64,000 nucleotides of DNA from Metallyticus violacea (taxonomy: Eukaryota; Arthropoda; Insecta; Mantodea; Metallyticidae). Numbering within the stretch: the stretch's first letter is position 1; each line of letters starts with the position of its first letter. Below, in pieces: positions 35,430-47,288 of the stretch. The position numbers and the translations under genes are program-made. The stretch spans positions 111,011,869 through 111,075,868 of the forward strand of contig CM060843.1 in assembly GCA_030762175.1 (NCBI GenBank), given 5' to 3'. The notes beneath the pieces are model-generated. The model did no database searches. It was not told where the DNA came from and saw only the letters and a program-made list of their open reading frames with translations.

Positions 35430-36525
35430 TCCTATACATAAATAATTAAAATTAAAATAATGAATATTATTTAACATTGTTGGAAAACTTGAAAATGGTC
35501 ACATAATATATTGTATAATTATTGTTATTTAAATAATTCAAAACATATGAAAAGGAACCATTTTGAAAGTTTATTGTTAGCCCCTTCCCTTTTAAAAATA
35601 ATTAATTTAATTGTAGTCTGCAGTGGCATCACTTAATCGGATCCAAAATATATAAAGTAATGTTTAAAACAAAGTAGTACTATTTAAGCTCTCATGCCCG
35701 TGTTTTTGTTATTAAAATTGATAATTGTCAAGTTATTTTATTGTGGACGTTTCTTTACATTAATTTTAAAAACAAAGATTTCGCCGACTATGTTCGGCAT
35801 TACAAGTGGACTGGTCGTGTCTGGAGAAGAAAAGATACAAACATTTTAAAATGTATATAATCCAGCGAGCGCCAGTAGTGATCACTTTCAGTAGTAACGT
35901 ATTCTTTGCTTAAGACTGACATTGCCAAACATTTCCATTTTTTTGCTTTCATTAATTTGTGTCAATTATCTTATTTACGAGTTAATGTGATAATATATAG
36001 GGTGATCTCGTAATATGTACCAACTTCTTAATCCATAACTGAGAATTCTGTGTCTGATACCCAGAGAGATGTTTCTTCTCTTTCGTAAACAGCGTTAAAA
36101 TTATTTTCACTTGTTGCTTTTGTTAGTAGTTTACATATTTTATAACAGGAGAAACGTATTCTTTATGACTGATTATCATATTTATATGTTATATGTGATA
36201 ATATAATATATAAGGTGATCTCGTAATATGTACCAACTTCTTAATCCACAACTGAGAATTCTGTGTCTGATACCCAGAGAGATGTTTCTTCTCTTTCGTA
36301 AACAGCGTTAAAATTATTTTCACTTGTTGCTTTTGTTAGTTGTTTACATATTTTATAACAGGAGAAACGTATTCTTTATGACTGATTTTCATATTTATAT
36401 GCTTTAAAATGTTTTCGATTATATCTAAACATATTAATTACAATATTAATTAAATTAGCAAAAGGCGCAAAGCTAGACAACATTAATTAATGGTTTCTAT
36501 TTCATTACTTATTCAATTCTTTCCT
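35430..36525 (-). repeat. Right arm of the long inverted repeat
   Basis: This is the reverse complement partner of 32965-33850. It is longer because it holds two near-identical copies of a block of about 210 bp (35987-36194 and 36195-36402); the left arm has one. Pairing continues on both sides of the duplication, so the duplication arose after the two arms existed. Confidence 0.85.
35987..36402. repeat. Tandem duplication inside the right arm, period about 213 bp
   Basis: Unit 1 begins GTGATAATATATAGGGTGAT at 35987 and unit 2 begins at 36195. From GGTGATCTCG (36001 and 36214) the two run nearly base for base through AACAGGAGAAACGTATTC and CATATTTATATG, with only a handful of differences. 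They are far more alike than the two arms of the inverted repeat are to each other, so the duplication is young. Confidence 0.9.
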
Positions 36526-37248
36526 GAATTGAATTTGATGAACATTGACACTTATGCTCTTTCATTCCATCTCAAGTGAGTCGCACTGCATATTTTAGTT
36601 AATGGAAAAGTTACCTTCATTCTCGTGTAAAAGGCATTAGTTTAACTTAAAGGAATTATTATATGGTAAAATTAAGTATAGATGTAATTAATCCAGTATT
36701 ATATTAAGCGGGTCGGTGTCTATTTTGAAGGGTTTGTTTAATGTCATTCGTTTTTTCCTTTCTTGAAAAGTAAGTCCAGAATTTTGGAAAACTTCCAAAA
36801 TCTGAATTGAACAGAATAGAAATAATTCAGTTGGTTACAGATTGAGAGGACAGAGTAAAATTTATCATTTATAATATTACATTATACAGACTATTTAGGG
36901 TATCCTAATTGATCTAATTATTTCTCTTGTCTCTTTAAGTTATAGTAGACTATACACCAATTTACAAACAATTTAATAATAAAACATAACTATTATACTA
37001 AATGCTAAGTAGTTTTGTAGCATTATTCTATATAAATTCAAAACAACCCAATGGTAATAATTATAAAACAAGGACCAAATTGCAGGAGTCAATTAACATT
37101 TAAAAGTGAGAAAGCTGAGGTGAAGGGATGAAACCCAAATGGTTTTAAATAACCAAAACGTAAAATTTTCGCTTAAATTAAATTTAATTAAATAAATATT
37201 TGTTTGGACTGGGAAGTTTTAAAATTAAAACCGTGCATATGAAAAATG

Positions 37249-37251
<3 letters not shown>

Positions 37252-37287
<36 letters not shown>
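37252..37287. repeat. (TA)18 microsatellite
   Basis: Thirty-six bases of perfect TA alternation. Confidence 0.95.
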
Positions 37288-37290
<3 letters not shown>

Positions 37291-37597
37291 TTTATGTCTT
37301 GAACATTTAAACATCGTTAGTTTAAAAAGATATGTACTGGCACAAAGTTATAACACAATTTACTAGAAAATAAGCCCTAAGATCCAAAACCCACTTTGGC
37401 GTACAACTAAATTTCCTTGCTAAGACCTAAAAATCACAATATATTAATACATTTTGCATTAAATGCCAAAAAATATGAAAGAACCAATAATATTTTGTAA
37501 AAGTATTAACGAAATGACGGTATAACCCCATCTTAAACATCTTTTATGTAGGAGCTATATTAATAACCCAAAATAATAGAAAAATTGCAACGACTAC

Positions 37598-37634
<37 letters not shown>
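37598..37634. repeat. (AAT)12 microsatellite
   Basis: Twelve AAT units. The polyisoleucine ORF on the minus strand is its translation. Confidence 0.95.
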
Positions 37635-38084
37635 GTTATTATATAATGCAGATCATTTAGGGTATTGCCGATAACATTTAAAAATAATAAAAAATAGAAA
37701 TATACATTTATTATAAATATATTCAAAGCAATTGATTTTCTAATAATATTCTCTGTATAATAATATTGCCACTTTTTCCACTTTTCTACTGTGGATTTTA
37801 TGTTAATTTTAAATACAATACTCTTCGCTAATGACTGGAAAAATATTATGAGAGGAGATACGCTAGAAAAAAACCTCAGGACATGACCTGGGGAAATAAA
37901 ATTTGAATTACGGGAGAAGATGGTTACTGATTGTTGTAAATTATGAACATTTTAAGCCTGAAGAAGCAGAGGCGTTAAACTTTTATTTTCTTCCACGGAT
38001 ATTCCCCATCGAAGAGAGCTACAACACCAAAATCACTGAGAATGTGTTTCCATTTCTCAAGAAGCTCCTGACAGAGTCAAAAGA

Positions 38085-38330
38085 TCTTGCCTGCTCCACG
38101 ACTGGAAGGCCACAGATTCAAATTCCTTGGATCCAGCACAGCTATCCTGGCCTTGGGGTTTTCCATGGTTTCTCCTGGTCACTTAGGTTAATGCTGGAAT
38201 GGATATTTACTCCCCGGGAATTTCTTTCAATTCATTTCCTTGTCCATCATTTCAGGTTTGCAAGCCCAGACAGTGATGGTTCAGTAGGGAGTGTGCTACG
38301 AATTTGCATTTCTGCCAAATTGGGATAAAA
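38085..38330 (+). mobile_element. Possible third SINE type
   Basis: The sequence holds a B-box-like CACAGATTCAAATTCC preceded by GACTGGAAGGC. A GC-richer, repeat-like body follows (GGATCCAGCACAGCTATCC, GGTTTTCCATGGTTTCTCC, GGTCACTTAGG, CAAGCCCAGACAGTGATGG), quite unlike the AT-rich surroundings. No A-box, tail or target duplication is certain and there is no second copy in the window. It overlaps a 141-codon ORF (37903-38328) that I do not regard as a gene. Confidence 0.4.
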
Positions 38331-41300
38331 ACAATAAGAAACCACAATTTTTGAATCTGTGGTAAAAGAGAGCTGAACATCAATTTGTTCAAATATTCAC
38401 TGGAGCTTCCAGCTTATAATGCAAAATCTGTCCACAGAGAAAGGCTCCTGATGTTAACGGTGCAGCCCGACTGAACCCATTGAACTATAATGGGTGGTTC
38501 AGAGCATAGCGGGTAAAATAATGAAGGCCTCAACAGATCCTTGGTGGCAGCATTGGCGTATTTTCCCATAGTGCGTTGCCGTCGATTAACAGCAAACAGA
38601 ATTTGTCATACGCGAAAACGAAAAATAGTTTGTGCTCTAAGTATAGAAAATATCTGAGTACCATATCGCGTTTAACACTTTGCAGCACGTTGTTGCTTAA
38701 CAAAAATTTTGTAAGAGATTTAATAGCCAGAATAGTGAGGGTTGCATGTACGAAGCTTTCTTACCTATTCACCAGACAGTCACAATACTTTTAAATATAA
38801 CAATTTTTTGCAATTTCCATATTTTCATATTTTCAACCTCTCCATTTATTGACTCTGAAGTTCACAACTGTATTAGCAGTAATTTAGTAATAATTTAATG
38901 AATGGGAAGTAATGCAGAGGTATTAACGAAGCGGAAAGGAAATAATTAAATGTAATGGATGAAAGGGGGGGGGTTAGAAGAAAGAAAGTTTATTTGACAG
39001 GCTTTGGATTCTCAGGGGTAATGTTATTTCTTCCTTTCCGATGATTGGTTTCCGCTGACTTATATTTTGCCACAACTGTTGAGACTCTGCTGCTGAATAC
39101 TTTTATGGTCCTGTGACCATAGGGGAAGTAGCGTATGGAGATTGATAAGATTTCTCGTTATGGAAGATGAAACACAATTTATTGTTCATAACTATTCCAC
39201 ATAAAATGTACTGCCGTTATTTTCTGGAGAATATGTGCCACTTTCGCACTATGACAATCACTCTGGCGTTTCTTAATTTCATAAAGACTGATCTTGAAAC
39301 CAATTAATCCGGAGGTAAATGAACTCAACTAATAAAGCTGTTCCACTTAATACTCTTCCACTGAACTGACCATGCCTATCTTCCACACCGATAATGCCCC
39401 ACGGAATATTCTTCCAAAACTGACTGCGGGGCGCTAAATTATAAGATTAAATAAACATGGCCTACGTGACGTATTACATGTACATGTCAACTCAAAGCTG
39501 CTGACTTCTTCCCTTGAAGAGGTTATCGGCCTGTTTTTTCCTCCCTTTATCATGCCTACCCTGCTTTACAATTACCTAACAGTATACAAATAAACATTTT
39601 ACTCAAGGATTCTCCTCTAGAAATTTCTTCAGAAAACATCTGCTTGCTTGGGTCATCTTTACAACTATTGTTACAATAGGCAACAGAAATTCCTAAGTCA
39701 ATTTTATGGCTAGGGTAGCTTTCTGCACCCTGGCAAAAAAATAACATTTTGCACATAATTCAGCCCTTGTAGAGGAAATAAAATGACATACACCCATGAC
39801 TATAATAAGGAAGTTACATAAAATTACTTGCTATAATTACTCTAATTAAATATGCGAGTAGCAGCTTATAAATACTGTCTCAGTAGTAAAAGTTGAAAAT
39901 ATTTTAGTATAATTCTATCCTTATATGTTTTTAGTTACACCTAAAATGGTATTTATTTTTTTTTTATTACACAACTTGGAGCTCCAGGGCACAGTCCGCA
40001 TTTTATAGGTCTCAACAGTTGGAAGTCTTATTGACAGCCTTTGCGTCACGTACTGTATGAATCAATAAAACTGCCAGTTTCCATCAGCGTCCCCTTACGG
40101 CGAATGACTGCAGTACTGAAGTTTATAACAGAATTATAATGAGTCCCTTAGGGTGTTGAAGTTGCTAATATGTTGCCGAGTAGTCTAGTAAGCACATATT
40201 ACCTAAGTAACATTTGCATAGAACAGACATTTTAATAAGGGATATGAATGACCTAGCCCTCTTGCTGTAACTTTACAAAATATCTGTGGCTTAAGAACTA
40301 CATGTTAATACAGCGAAAATTACCAAGCGTAGGAAACTTTACTATTTACTAAGGATTTACAAAACGGCTGCCCTTTGATATGGTCGTAGATTTTAATTAA
40401 AACTCATAATCCCAAAGGAACAATCCAAGAGAAGTGCTTGTTATGTTGATATTATCCGTGTAGAACGCTCTCAGTGGGAAGAAAAACGAATGCAAATATT
40501 TACATAACGGAACCTATTACTAAGGGTAAATGTTTAGTGTGTCACGTGTATTTATCTCAGACCATTATACTGGAAAATGGATATCAACTACTGAAAACAT
40601 TCAGGGATTTTACTAACTCCGCTATAACGTGTACTACAGCGGTACTTTAATTGTAAAAACGAACTGATATTGACTATGTGTTTTCTTAATGTTTGACATG
40701 AAATCTTTTCTCTCGCTTATTTTTTCAACAAATGTACTCGATGTTTACATTTTTATTCAAATTATATAATATATACAATGAATTCCTGCGTGCTTAATGT
40801 ATCTTCGAATGTATAGCATTGCTTATATACCGACATGTATTAGTTTTCAATACAATGAATTTAAAAACGCATTTATAATATAGTTTTATAACGGATATAT
40901 GAAATGCCTGTTACTATCTACATGTTTGCAGGGGCTATCATTACATTATAGCTGCAATTTTCCATATTTATATAACATTAACTCATTTATGTGTTTTAGA
41001 ATTGATTATATTCACTTCCACAAAGTAAAACGAGTTTAATCCTATTCAATCTACGAGGGGAAGCTATTAAAGGATTTTATAACTTTACAAGGGTATGCAC
41101 AGAAAACAGTATGCCTATATTTCGACATAGGCACTGTTCTTTGTAACATAGTTCATATATGTACACAAATTTAAAAAAAATATCAATAAAAGGAGCTAAT
41201 TGTGTGGTTAACTACAATACCTGGGTAATAAATACTCTAAGGTTTACATTCATCTCTTAGGAATAAAATATCTGTAATAAACCCTTCGAGGTTTTCAGCG

Positions 41301-43080
41301 AACAGTTACCGGAGATTCCTATTTTGGCCGGACAAGGCACGTTAGCTCCGTTAGAGCAAGGCACAAACTGAAAATTCATGATTCAACTCTCAGTCATAAA
41401 CTTTAATGATTTCTATGTGACTATGGCTCCAAATGTTGCACTAATTGATTTATGTTACAAACCACCTTCATGTATGACGTGTGTGATAAAAAGATAATTT
41501 ATGTAGTTCTAATTCCTCTAAGGAAATATGAAAGATACAGGAGTTTTAAATGGTCCTTATGTTGAAGATGAAATTGAAGCCAATATCTGATTCGTCAGAT
41601 CACTGTAATCAAATGGTAAATATTCACAAGCTAACTCACTTCCTTTTGCAGCCTAGAAGATTTTTCATATTGCAAGAACATGACAGCCTAAAAACATAAG
41701 CAACTATATAATTTACGCCTTATAAATACATTTAAAAACATGCATAAAACTGATTTCCTGTCAAAACAAAGTTCGTATTGAAACCGATATTGAAATAGCC
41801 AACGTCTATGAGTAAGTATACACAAGTATGTTCCTTCTAGGCCAGTATTCCTTCCATATTTGACTCACCATGTTCGGGCCGGTGTTTCGCGGGCCACCCG
41901 CAGAAAATTGAAGCAAATGGGGTAAACGAAAACTGTATCGTATTAATATGTGCTTTATTTTGTATAGTCTTTAAGTGTAACTAGGTTGATAATTCAGACG
42001 TACTGTGCAATGAAATGTAATTTTTCTGTGTCTTTAATTGCATTATTGTTTTATTTGATAAAGTTTCATGTAATCAACTTCCGACAAATTTTCTCTTCTT
42101 GTTCCATGTTTTTGTATAGATTTTTATTATATCCTTATAATTTAAAAAGATAGAAATTATACAAGTAGACGAAATAATAAAGCGCTAAAAGTGGACATGT
42201 ATTATTAATATTACATTAAAACAAGAAACTTACCAATCTAGCAGATATTTAAAATACAATAAATGTTCACGTTCACGATTACATAGAATGTTCTCTTCAG
42301 TTATTGCTTGATTCCATATAGTCGATTGTCTTATGCCAGGTAAGTTTGAATCAACTTTTTTAAATGTTTTTATTATTGTTGCTTTTGTATACACTATATA
42401 TAAACAAATTATATCGAAGAAAGACATAAATAAAGCTAGCTGATCGATATGGAACCCAGTCTTCTCACAATAAGCGATAACTTTTTAGTCACAATCAATT
42501 TCGCAGCGATCCAATTGCATAAATGACCTTAGCAATTCTTTCTTCTTGCATCCACGTCAGAACGAATTGCCGGAACCTTTCTGAGCCAAAGGACGGAGCG
42601 TGCTCAGAATGGAAAGGATATCAAGGCTGGACATTAAAAAATAAGATTTCTTCAGAAGCTGAGAGGTTCAAATATTTCTTAGTCTCCTTCTTCTGCTCAC
42701 TTCACCTCTTCTCATCAATCGTGCCGAAATGAAAGTACGTGTTTCCATTCGATTTCAAACGGAAAGGAGTCTTTGTAGATAAATTTCCCGAGCTCTAAGG
42801 GGATTTTGACAGTTCCTTCGCCTGCTTTTTGGTGGGATTTCATACTCGCACTACCAAGGACTTGAATTCTTTTTAAGGAATAAAATTTATTTAAAATATT
42901 TTTGTCATTAATAATATAATTTAAATTTGCGACAACCATTATCTTTTTATTTAAGAAGTGCAATGAACTGAGCTTTGGAAGAGAAACAATATAGTTATTG
43001 TTATTGGAAAATTATTTCGAAACTTCAATAAACATAATATTGGCAAAAGTGCCGAAGGTACCAATCACATTTAATTTTTA
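38331..43080. other. Non-genic region, about 4.7 kb
   Basis: AT-rich sequence without a supported gene. An imperfect hairpin (CTGAACCCAT ... ATGGGTGGTTCAG) lies at 38469-38502 and a run of G at 38966. A GGGCCGGTGTTTCGCGGGCC cluster at 41877 shares GTTCGGGCCGG with 12663, without an assigned role. Confidence 0.5.
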
Positions 43081-43351
43081 TCGCCAAGGGTGGCCGAGGT
43101 GGTTAAGGCGCGGGCTCGTGAGCGGGAGGCCTGGAGTTCGAATCCCGCCAGGATCGTCCTCCCTGAATGAGGTTTTTCTCAGTCCTCATAAATGGCAAAT
43201 GCCGGGGAGGTACCCTAAAATTGGACCTGGTAAGTTTCCTCCCTAAAAAATAAATCCTTTCCCAATATATCATTTCATCTCATATATCATTTCTACATCG
43301 CCTGTGGTGCCTCTGTAGTAAAAGCGGGCGTTAAACACAACTCATTCATTT
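43081..43351 (+). mobile_element. tRNA-derived SINE (family 1), best-preserved copy
   Basis: The head reads GGTGGCCGAGGTGGTTAAGG (A-box) and GGAGTTCGAATCCC (B-box), close to a Ser/Leu-type tRNA. The body has ATCGTCCTCCCTGAATGAGG, TTTTTCTCAGTCCTCATAAA and GGCAAATGCCGGGGAGGTAC, and the 3' end TGGTGCCTCTGTAGTAAAAG, GCGGGCGTTAAACAC and a CATT-rich tail. It is flanked by a 14-bp direct repeat, ACATTTAATTTTTA at 43067-43080 and ACATTTAATTTTCA at 43352-43365. That is a target-site duplication with one mismatch, typical of LINE-mediated insertion. Confidence 0.93.
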
Positions 43352-43952
43352 ACATTTAATTTTCAATGCTATTAAATTAAAACGCCTATGATTCCATTGA
43401 TTCTTATCAATAAAATATTCATATTTACCACTTTGAATAAGATCCATGCTATTAAACGTATTATTATGTGAATAATGGTCAAAACTTACAGAATGTTCTT
43501 GTTGGAAATATTCAAAAATAAATGAACACTTGAAGTGTAAGTAATGGTTTATTAGTATGCCTTGATGTATGAATGAAATTCTCCAAGTTTAAAAGAATTA
43601 TCAATGCAACTCAATATGGGTCGCTCCATTTTCCCCCCCAAATCTAGACTCCACTGAATACGATGTTGTACACTCATAACAGATTTGTACACGTCCTTTG
43701 AATAAACTCGGAGAGTTCCTGCATCTTGTAAAATGCAAATAACTCTGTTTTTAAACGACGAGCATTTGTTTCTTGATACCTCTAAGCGTAGCACTCTGTA
43801 TTACCATAGTACTATCAATGTTTTAGGATGAAGTATAAAATTGCATTCTACAGTATAGGCTTTGTAATTATGCTAAGTTAAATAGCATAAGCTTATAAAA
43901 AGCTGGATAGAATATAGTCAATATAATCAAAGATGAAAGCAGCTTAACATAA

Positions 43953-44088
43953 TGAAGTACCGTAAACTTAGGCATGGAATGTTTCTTTTCTTAAAAAAAT
44001 ATAATTTCTTTTCATGTATCATCAGTATCCACCGCCTGTGGTGTCTTAGTAGTAAAAACGGGCGTTAAACATCATTAAATAAAAACAG
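43953..44088 (+). mobile_element. SINE family 1, 5'-truncated copy
   Basis: It starts inside the element at GAAGTACCGTAAACTTAGGC and continues through TATCATCAGTATCCACCGCC, TGGTGTCTTAGTAGTAAAAA and CGGGCGTTAAACATCATTAA. The tRNA head is absent, as expected for incomplete reverse transcription from the 3' end. It lies only 600 bp from the complete copy, in the same direction. Confidence 0.85.
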
Positions 44089-44573
44089 TGAAGATGGTCT
44101 GGTTATAGTGCATGGGATATTCTTAAACCTATGGATATATAAACATAATATATATGGAGAATGAAATTAATACTGGTGTCAATTGGCGAATCAAAGATTA
44201 CTTCTTACCAGAATGCCCCTATAAAGTGTTTTCATAAATAGTTCAGTACATTATTGCTTATAAAATATAAAGTGATTTGTTCAGATATATTTTTATACTG
44301 TACTGAAATGAATTAATTACTGTATCTTTGCCCTGACATGTTATAAGTGTACATACATTGTGTATCTGATTAAACTTTTCGAAAGGCATACACAAGAACA
44401 TGCTATATACTAGAGCCCATTGAATTATTTTAATTTGTGGTAGCCGTCGTACACGTGTACACTAAACCTCTCGCACGGCTTTTCCAAGTTTTACAGCTCT
44501 GCTGCGGGCTGTAATACGTGTATAACTTACCGCCTCTTGTACCAGGCGAGACTTAACCCTTGTACGTGGCAGG

Positions 44574-44741
44574 ATGAAGGAGAAACAAAAGATGGTTGGT
44601 TATTTCATAGTGAGCTTTATTTTCCTCTACATGGTGTTTTCTTCCCACTTTCCTGTAGATTGCAGCTGTCATAAAATGAAAAACAGAAGCAGCCGTGCGG
44701 TAGCGAAAACACTTTATTACATGCATCTTGAGCTATTCTAA
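44574..44741 (+). CDS. Unrecognised 55-codon ORF with signal-peptide-like start (weak)
   Basis: The ORF runs from ATG 44574 (purine at -3) to TAA 44739-44741. The first six residues are charged (MKEKQK). A hydrophobic stretch of about 16 residues follows (MVGYFIVSFIFLYMVF), then SSHFPVDCSC and a basic tail (KMKNRSSR). That layout is what a signal peptide plus short secreted peptide would look like, but an AT-rich genome yields such ORFs by chance and no family is recognised. Only two cysteines follow the hydrophobic part. I see no splice or promoter evidence. It may simply be noise. Confidence 0.15.
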   Translation: MKEKQKMVGYFIVSFIFLYMVFSSHFPVDCSCHKMKNRSSRAVAKTLYYMHLELF

Positions 44742-46250
44742 AGGACGTGTTGGGAGTTTACGTGCTTCTTGAGACAAGTAGAGTTTGTGTTATTCTTGCT
44801 GTCATTGTGCAAATAGATATCGGATTATCGATTAAAATGACAATAGCTTGTAAGTTTTACATTAGAAGGAGAGACAGTCTTTTTTAATTTAACTTAAATA
44901 GAGCCAGTTTATAGATATAAACTTTACAGCTTATTGTCTTTAATAAAATGATTTCCTATGCTATTCTCATTCTAATTATTCACCCTTTTTCACATGCACA
45001 TGCCTTCTGTTCCTCTTGCAAGGTTTTAATGTAAGCAGGGAGAGTAAATCTAGCAAATAATGCAGCCCCATACATTTCGCACTGTATCTCGGAAATTTTT
45101 CAAGTAACTAATATAAATTTATTAAGATATTAAGAATATTTAACTAAAGATCCTGTTTAAATTTTAATTTTCAATGAACATAAAAATGTTTTAAACAAAA
45201 ATAAATTTTATTTCTGGATAACTTAAAACTTTGACATAAATGTATATTTTTTTCAGGATTGACTGGACCAAACTTGTTGAAAATTTTCACGCAAGTAATG
45301 TATGCTAGTGTGGTAAATAGAAGTATTTAATATCACTAGTAATTGATAAAAGCCAATACCAATAAGAAGTGAAAACTATTTCAATCTTTCTTTTTCAAAA
45401 TTAGAAAATTAATTTCTTTTCAAGCAACTACCTAGATATATTATTCTAGTTTCCAGGATAGCACGTTGTCTGCTGTTTAAGTAAAAAAAATCGTTCTAAT
45501 TTCACTAATAGTTTATAAGAAAAATGCAATGACTATGTCGAAGTGTTTTCAGTTTTTTTAACAAGCTTTTATATTGCTTTAAAAATGTTAAAAACATTTT
45601 ATGTGCATTAGTGAATTAAAATTTACAGAGCATCTTTAGTTAGATTTTATTAATATCTCTCATATTTTTCATATTGATAGCAGTGTAAAATGTATACTTT
45701 GCCATTATTTGCTAGATTTACACTTCCTGGTTGTCTAAAATGTTTAACTGACAAAGTAAAATGTGTGACTTTTTAGCGCCGAAAGGGTTTCGAATTTTGA
45801 CCGCAAGCTAAGTTGGAACGCTCACCTTCTCTCTTTACGAGGAAAATGTGAGCATTCTTTACAAATATTAGTCATCTCCTCTAACGTTACGACTCTATCG
45901 TAGTCACATACGGTCCAGATCATGGATCATGGCTGTATCGATTATTCTTCGGCTAGACCATCTATTTAATGTAATATCCATCAGCACAAGAGATTGCTTA
46001 TATCTCTGGGGGATTTTCGTACTAGCCCCATCCTCAGTTTATATGCTGAATCTGGTAAACCACCTCTTTCTAATATACATGACGCTCCGCTGTTAGGCTG
46101 GCGGCCTCACGTGTGGCCGGTTTCACTAATAAATGTTCAAAGTTAACAGAGCTGCCAGACTGCCTTAACATTGAAATAAGTAACAATTCTGTTTCATAAA
46201 CCAATATATTAACTGTAACGTTTTAAACGTAGCGTTTAGTTAACATCACC
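44742..46250. other. Non-genic AT-rich stretch
   Basis: No supported gene or repeat. Confidence 0.5.
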
Positions 46251-46254
46251 TTAC

Positions 46255-46430
46255 CCTTGGCCGCCTTCGTGGTTGCTCGTAGCGTTTGCGATTACTAATC
46301 CAGTGGTCCTGGGTTTCAAGTCAAGCTATATGAATAAGGTTTTTACGGTGTTTTTCGTTGCCCTGAGAAGGTGCATGCAGATAGGTTTAGGTCCCAAGGA
46401 CTCCAAGCTCATTTGTGCCATCATTAATTA
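46255..46430 (+). mobile_element. Possible tRNA-headed SINE (fourth type)
   Basis: The head-like part has TTGGCCGCCTTCGTGGTTGC and the B-box-like GGGTTTCAAGTC, with spacing compatible with a tRNA-derived promoter. A body with AAGGTTTTTACGGTGTTTTT and GATAGGTTTAGGTCCCAAGG follows, ending before an AT-rich stretch. There is only one copy in the window and no clear target duplication, so the call rests on the head alone. Confidence 0.4.
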
Positions 46431-47288
46431 ATTTAATTCATGATAGCAGACTTACATACACCTTGCCTTTTGTTAAACGTTTAACAGAACTGTTAAAATT
46501 TCATAAATAGTCTACACATATCAAAATTCTATTAAATGTCCTTACTGACCGAGGAATTAGAATTACTTTGCAATTTTAAGCAATTATTGCAAGTCTCTTC
46601 CATTGGTTACAGAAAAGTTCATATGATTGGTTCCTATCATTCAATGGTTAGGGATAATGCCGATATTTCAAAAGCTACTGTTTTCAGAATTATGAGAAAA
46701 GTTTCCACGAAGGAGCATGATTAGACTCATTTAGAGAAATGCCGACACTTTATTAATAATTTTTATCATTGCACTATTTTTCCCTCGTGCTCTGGAGACT
46801 GTACTGTACTGTAAAAATTAAACGTCCTAGAGACAACAGAACCGAAATATATACTATTCACACGGGGTGCTTTTATAGCAATGTTTCAGTATTCAATATT
46901 CCTAACCTCTGATCAGGAACATGTTCTAGTTGGTTTAGATAAGCTAACGATAGATAGTACAATGTTTAATGATTCTCGCGTCATAGTTTAGTTTGAAATG
47001 GATATAATTAACGCTGTCCTTAAGTGATTACCTTAAGGAAATATCTTTTAATGCTCACCTACATCTTGAAAGAACAGCTCAAAACAGATGTAATGCAGGG
47101 CACGTCAAGACATGAAACTATATGCACAGAATGGTAGGCCCGCGACAAAAATCGCCTTACTGTTATAAATCTCGGATTAGGAACTAAACCCCAAACAATG
47201 TTAACTATAATCCAGATAACAGTTATGTTATATTTTATTATAATAGCTACCACAACAGTTCTTTAAAGTTACTAACTCGACAATGATC
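46431..47288. other. Non-genic stretch
   Basis: Nothing recognised; short ORFs only. Confidence 0.5.

Larger units (their letters stand above)
36526..38085. other. Non-genic AT-rich stretch
   Basis: No supported gene. It contains the (TA)n and (AAT)n microsatellites listed separately. Confidence 0.5.

Noticed and set aside
37903..38328. Longest ORF in the window (141 codons, plus)
   Set aside because: Its second half is read-through of a SINE-like sequence and the first half has no recognisable domain; low-confidence start in AT-rich DNA.
43084..43150. tRNA gene
   Set aside because: The tRNA-like A and B boxes belong to a SINE head; a full cloverleaf with matching acceptor stem is not present and the SINE body follows directly.
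44430..44570. Promoter or CpG-island-like region
   Set aside because: Only slightly GC-richer than its surroundings, with no TATA box or initiator placed convincingly relative to an ORF.
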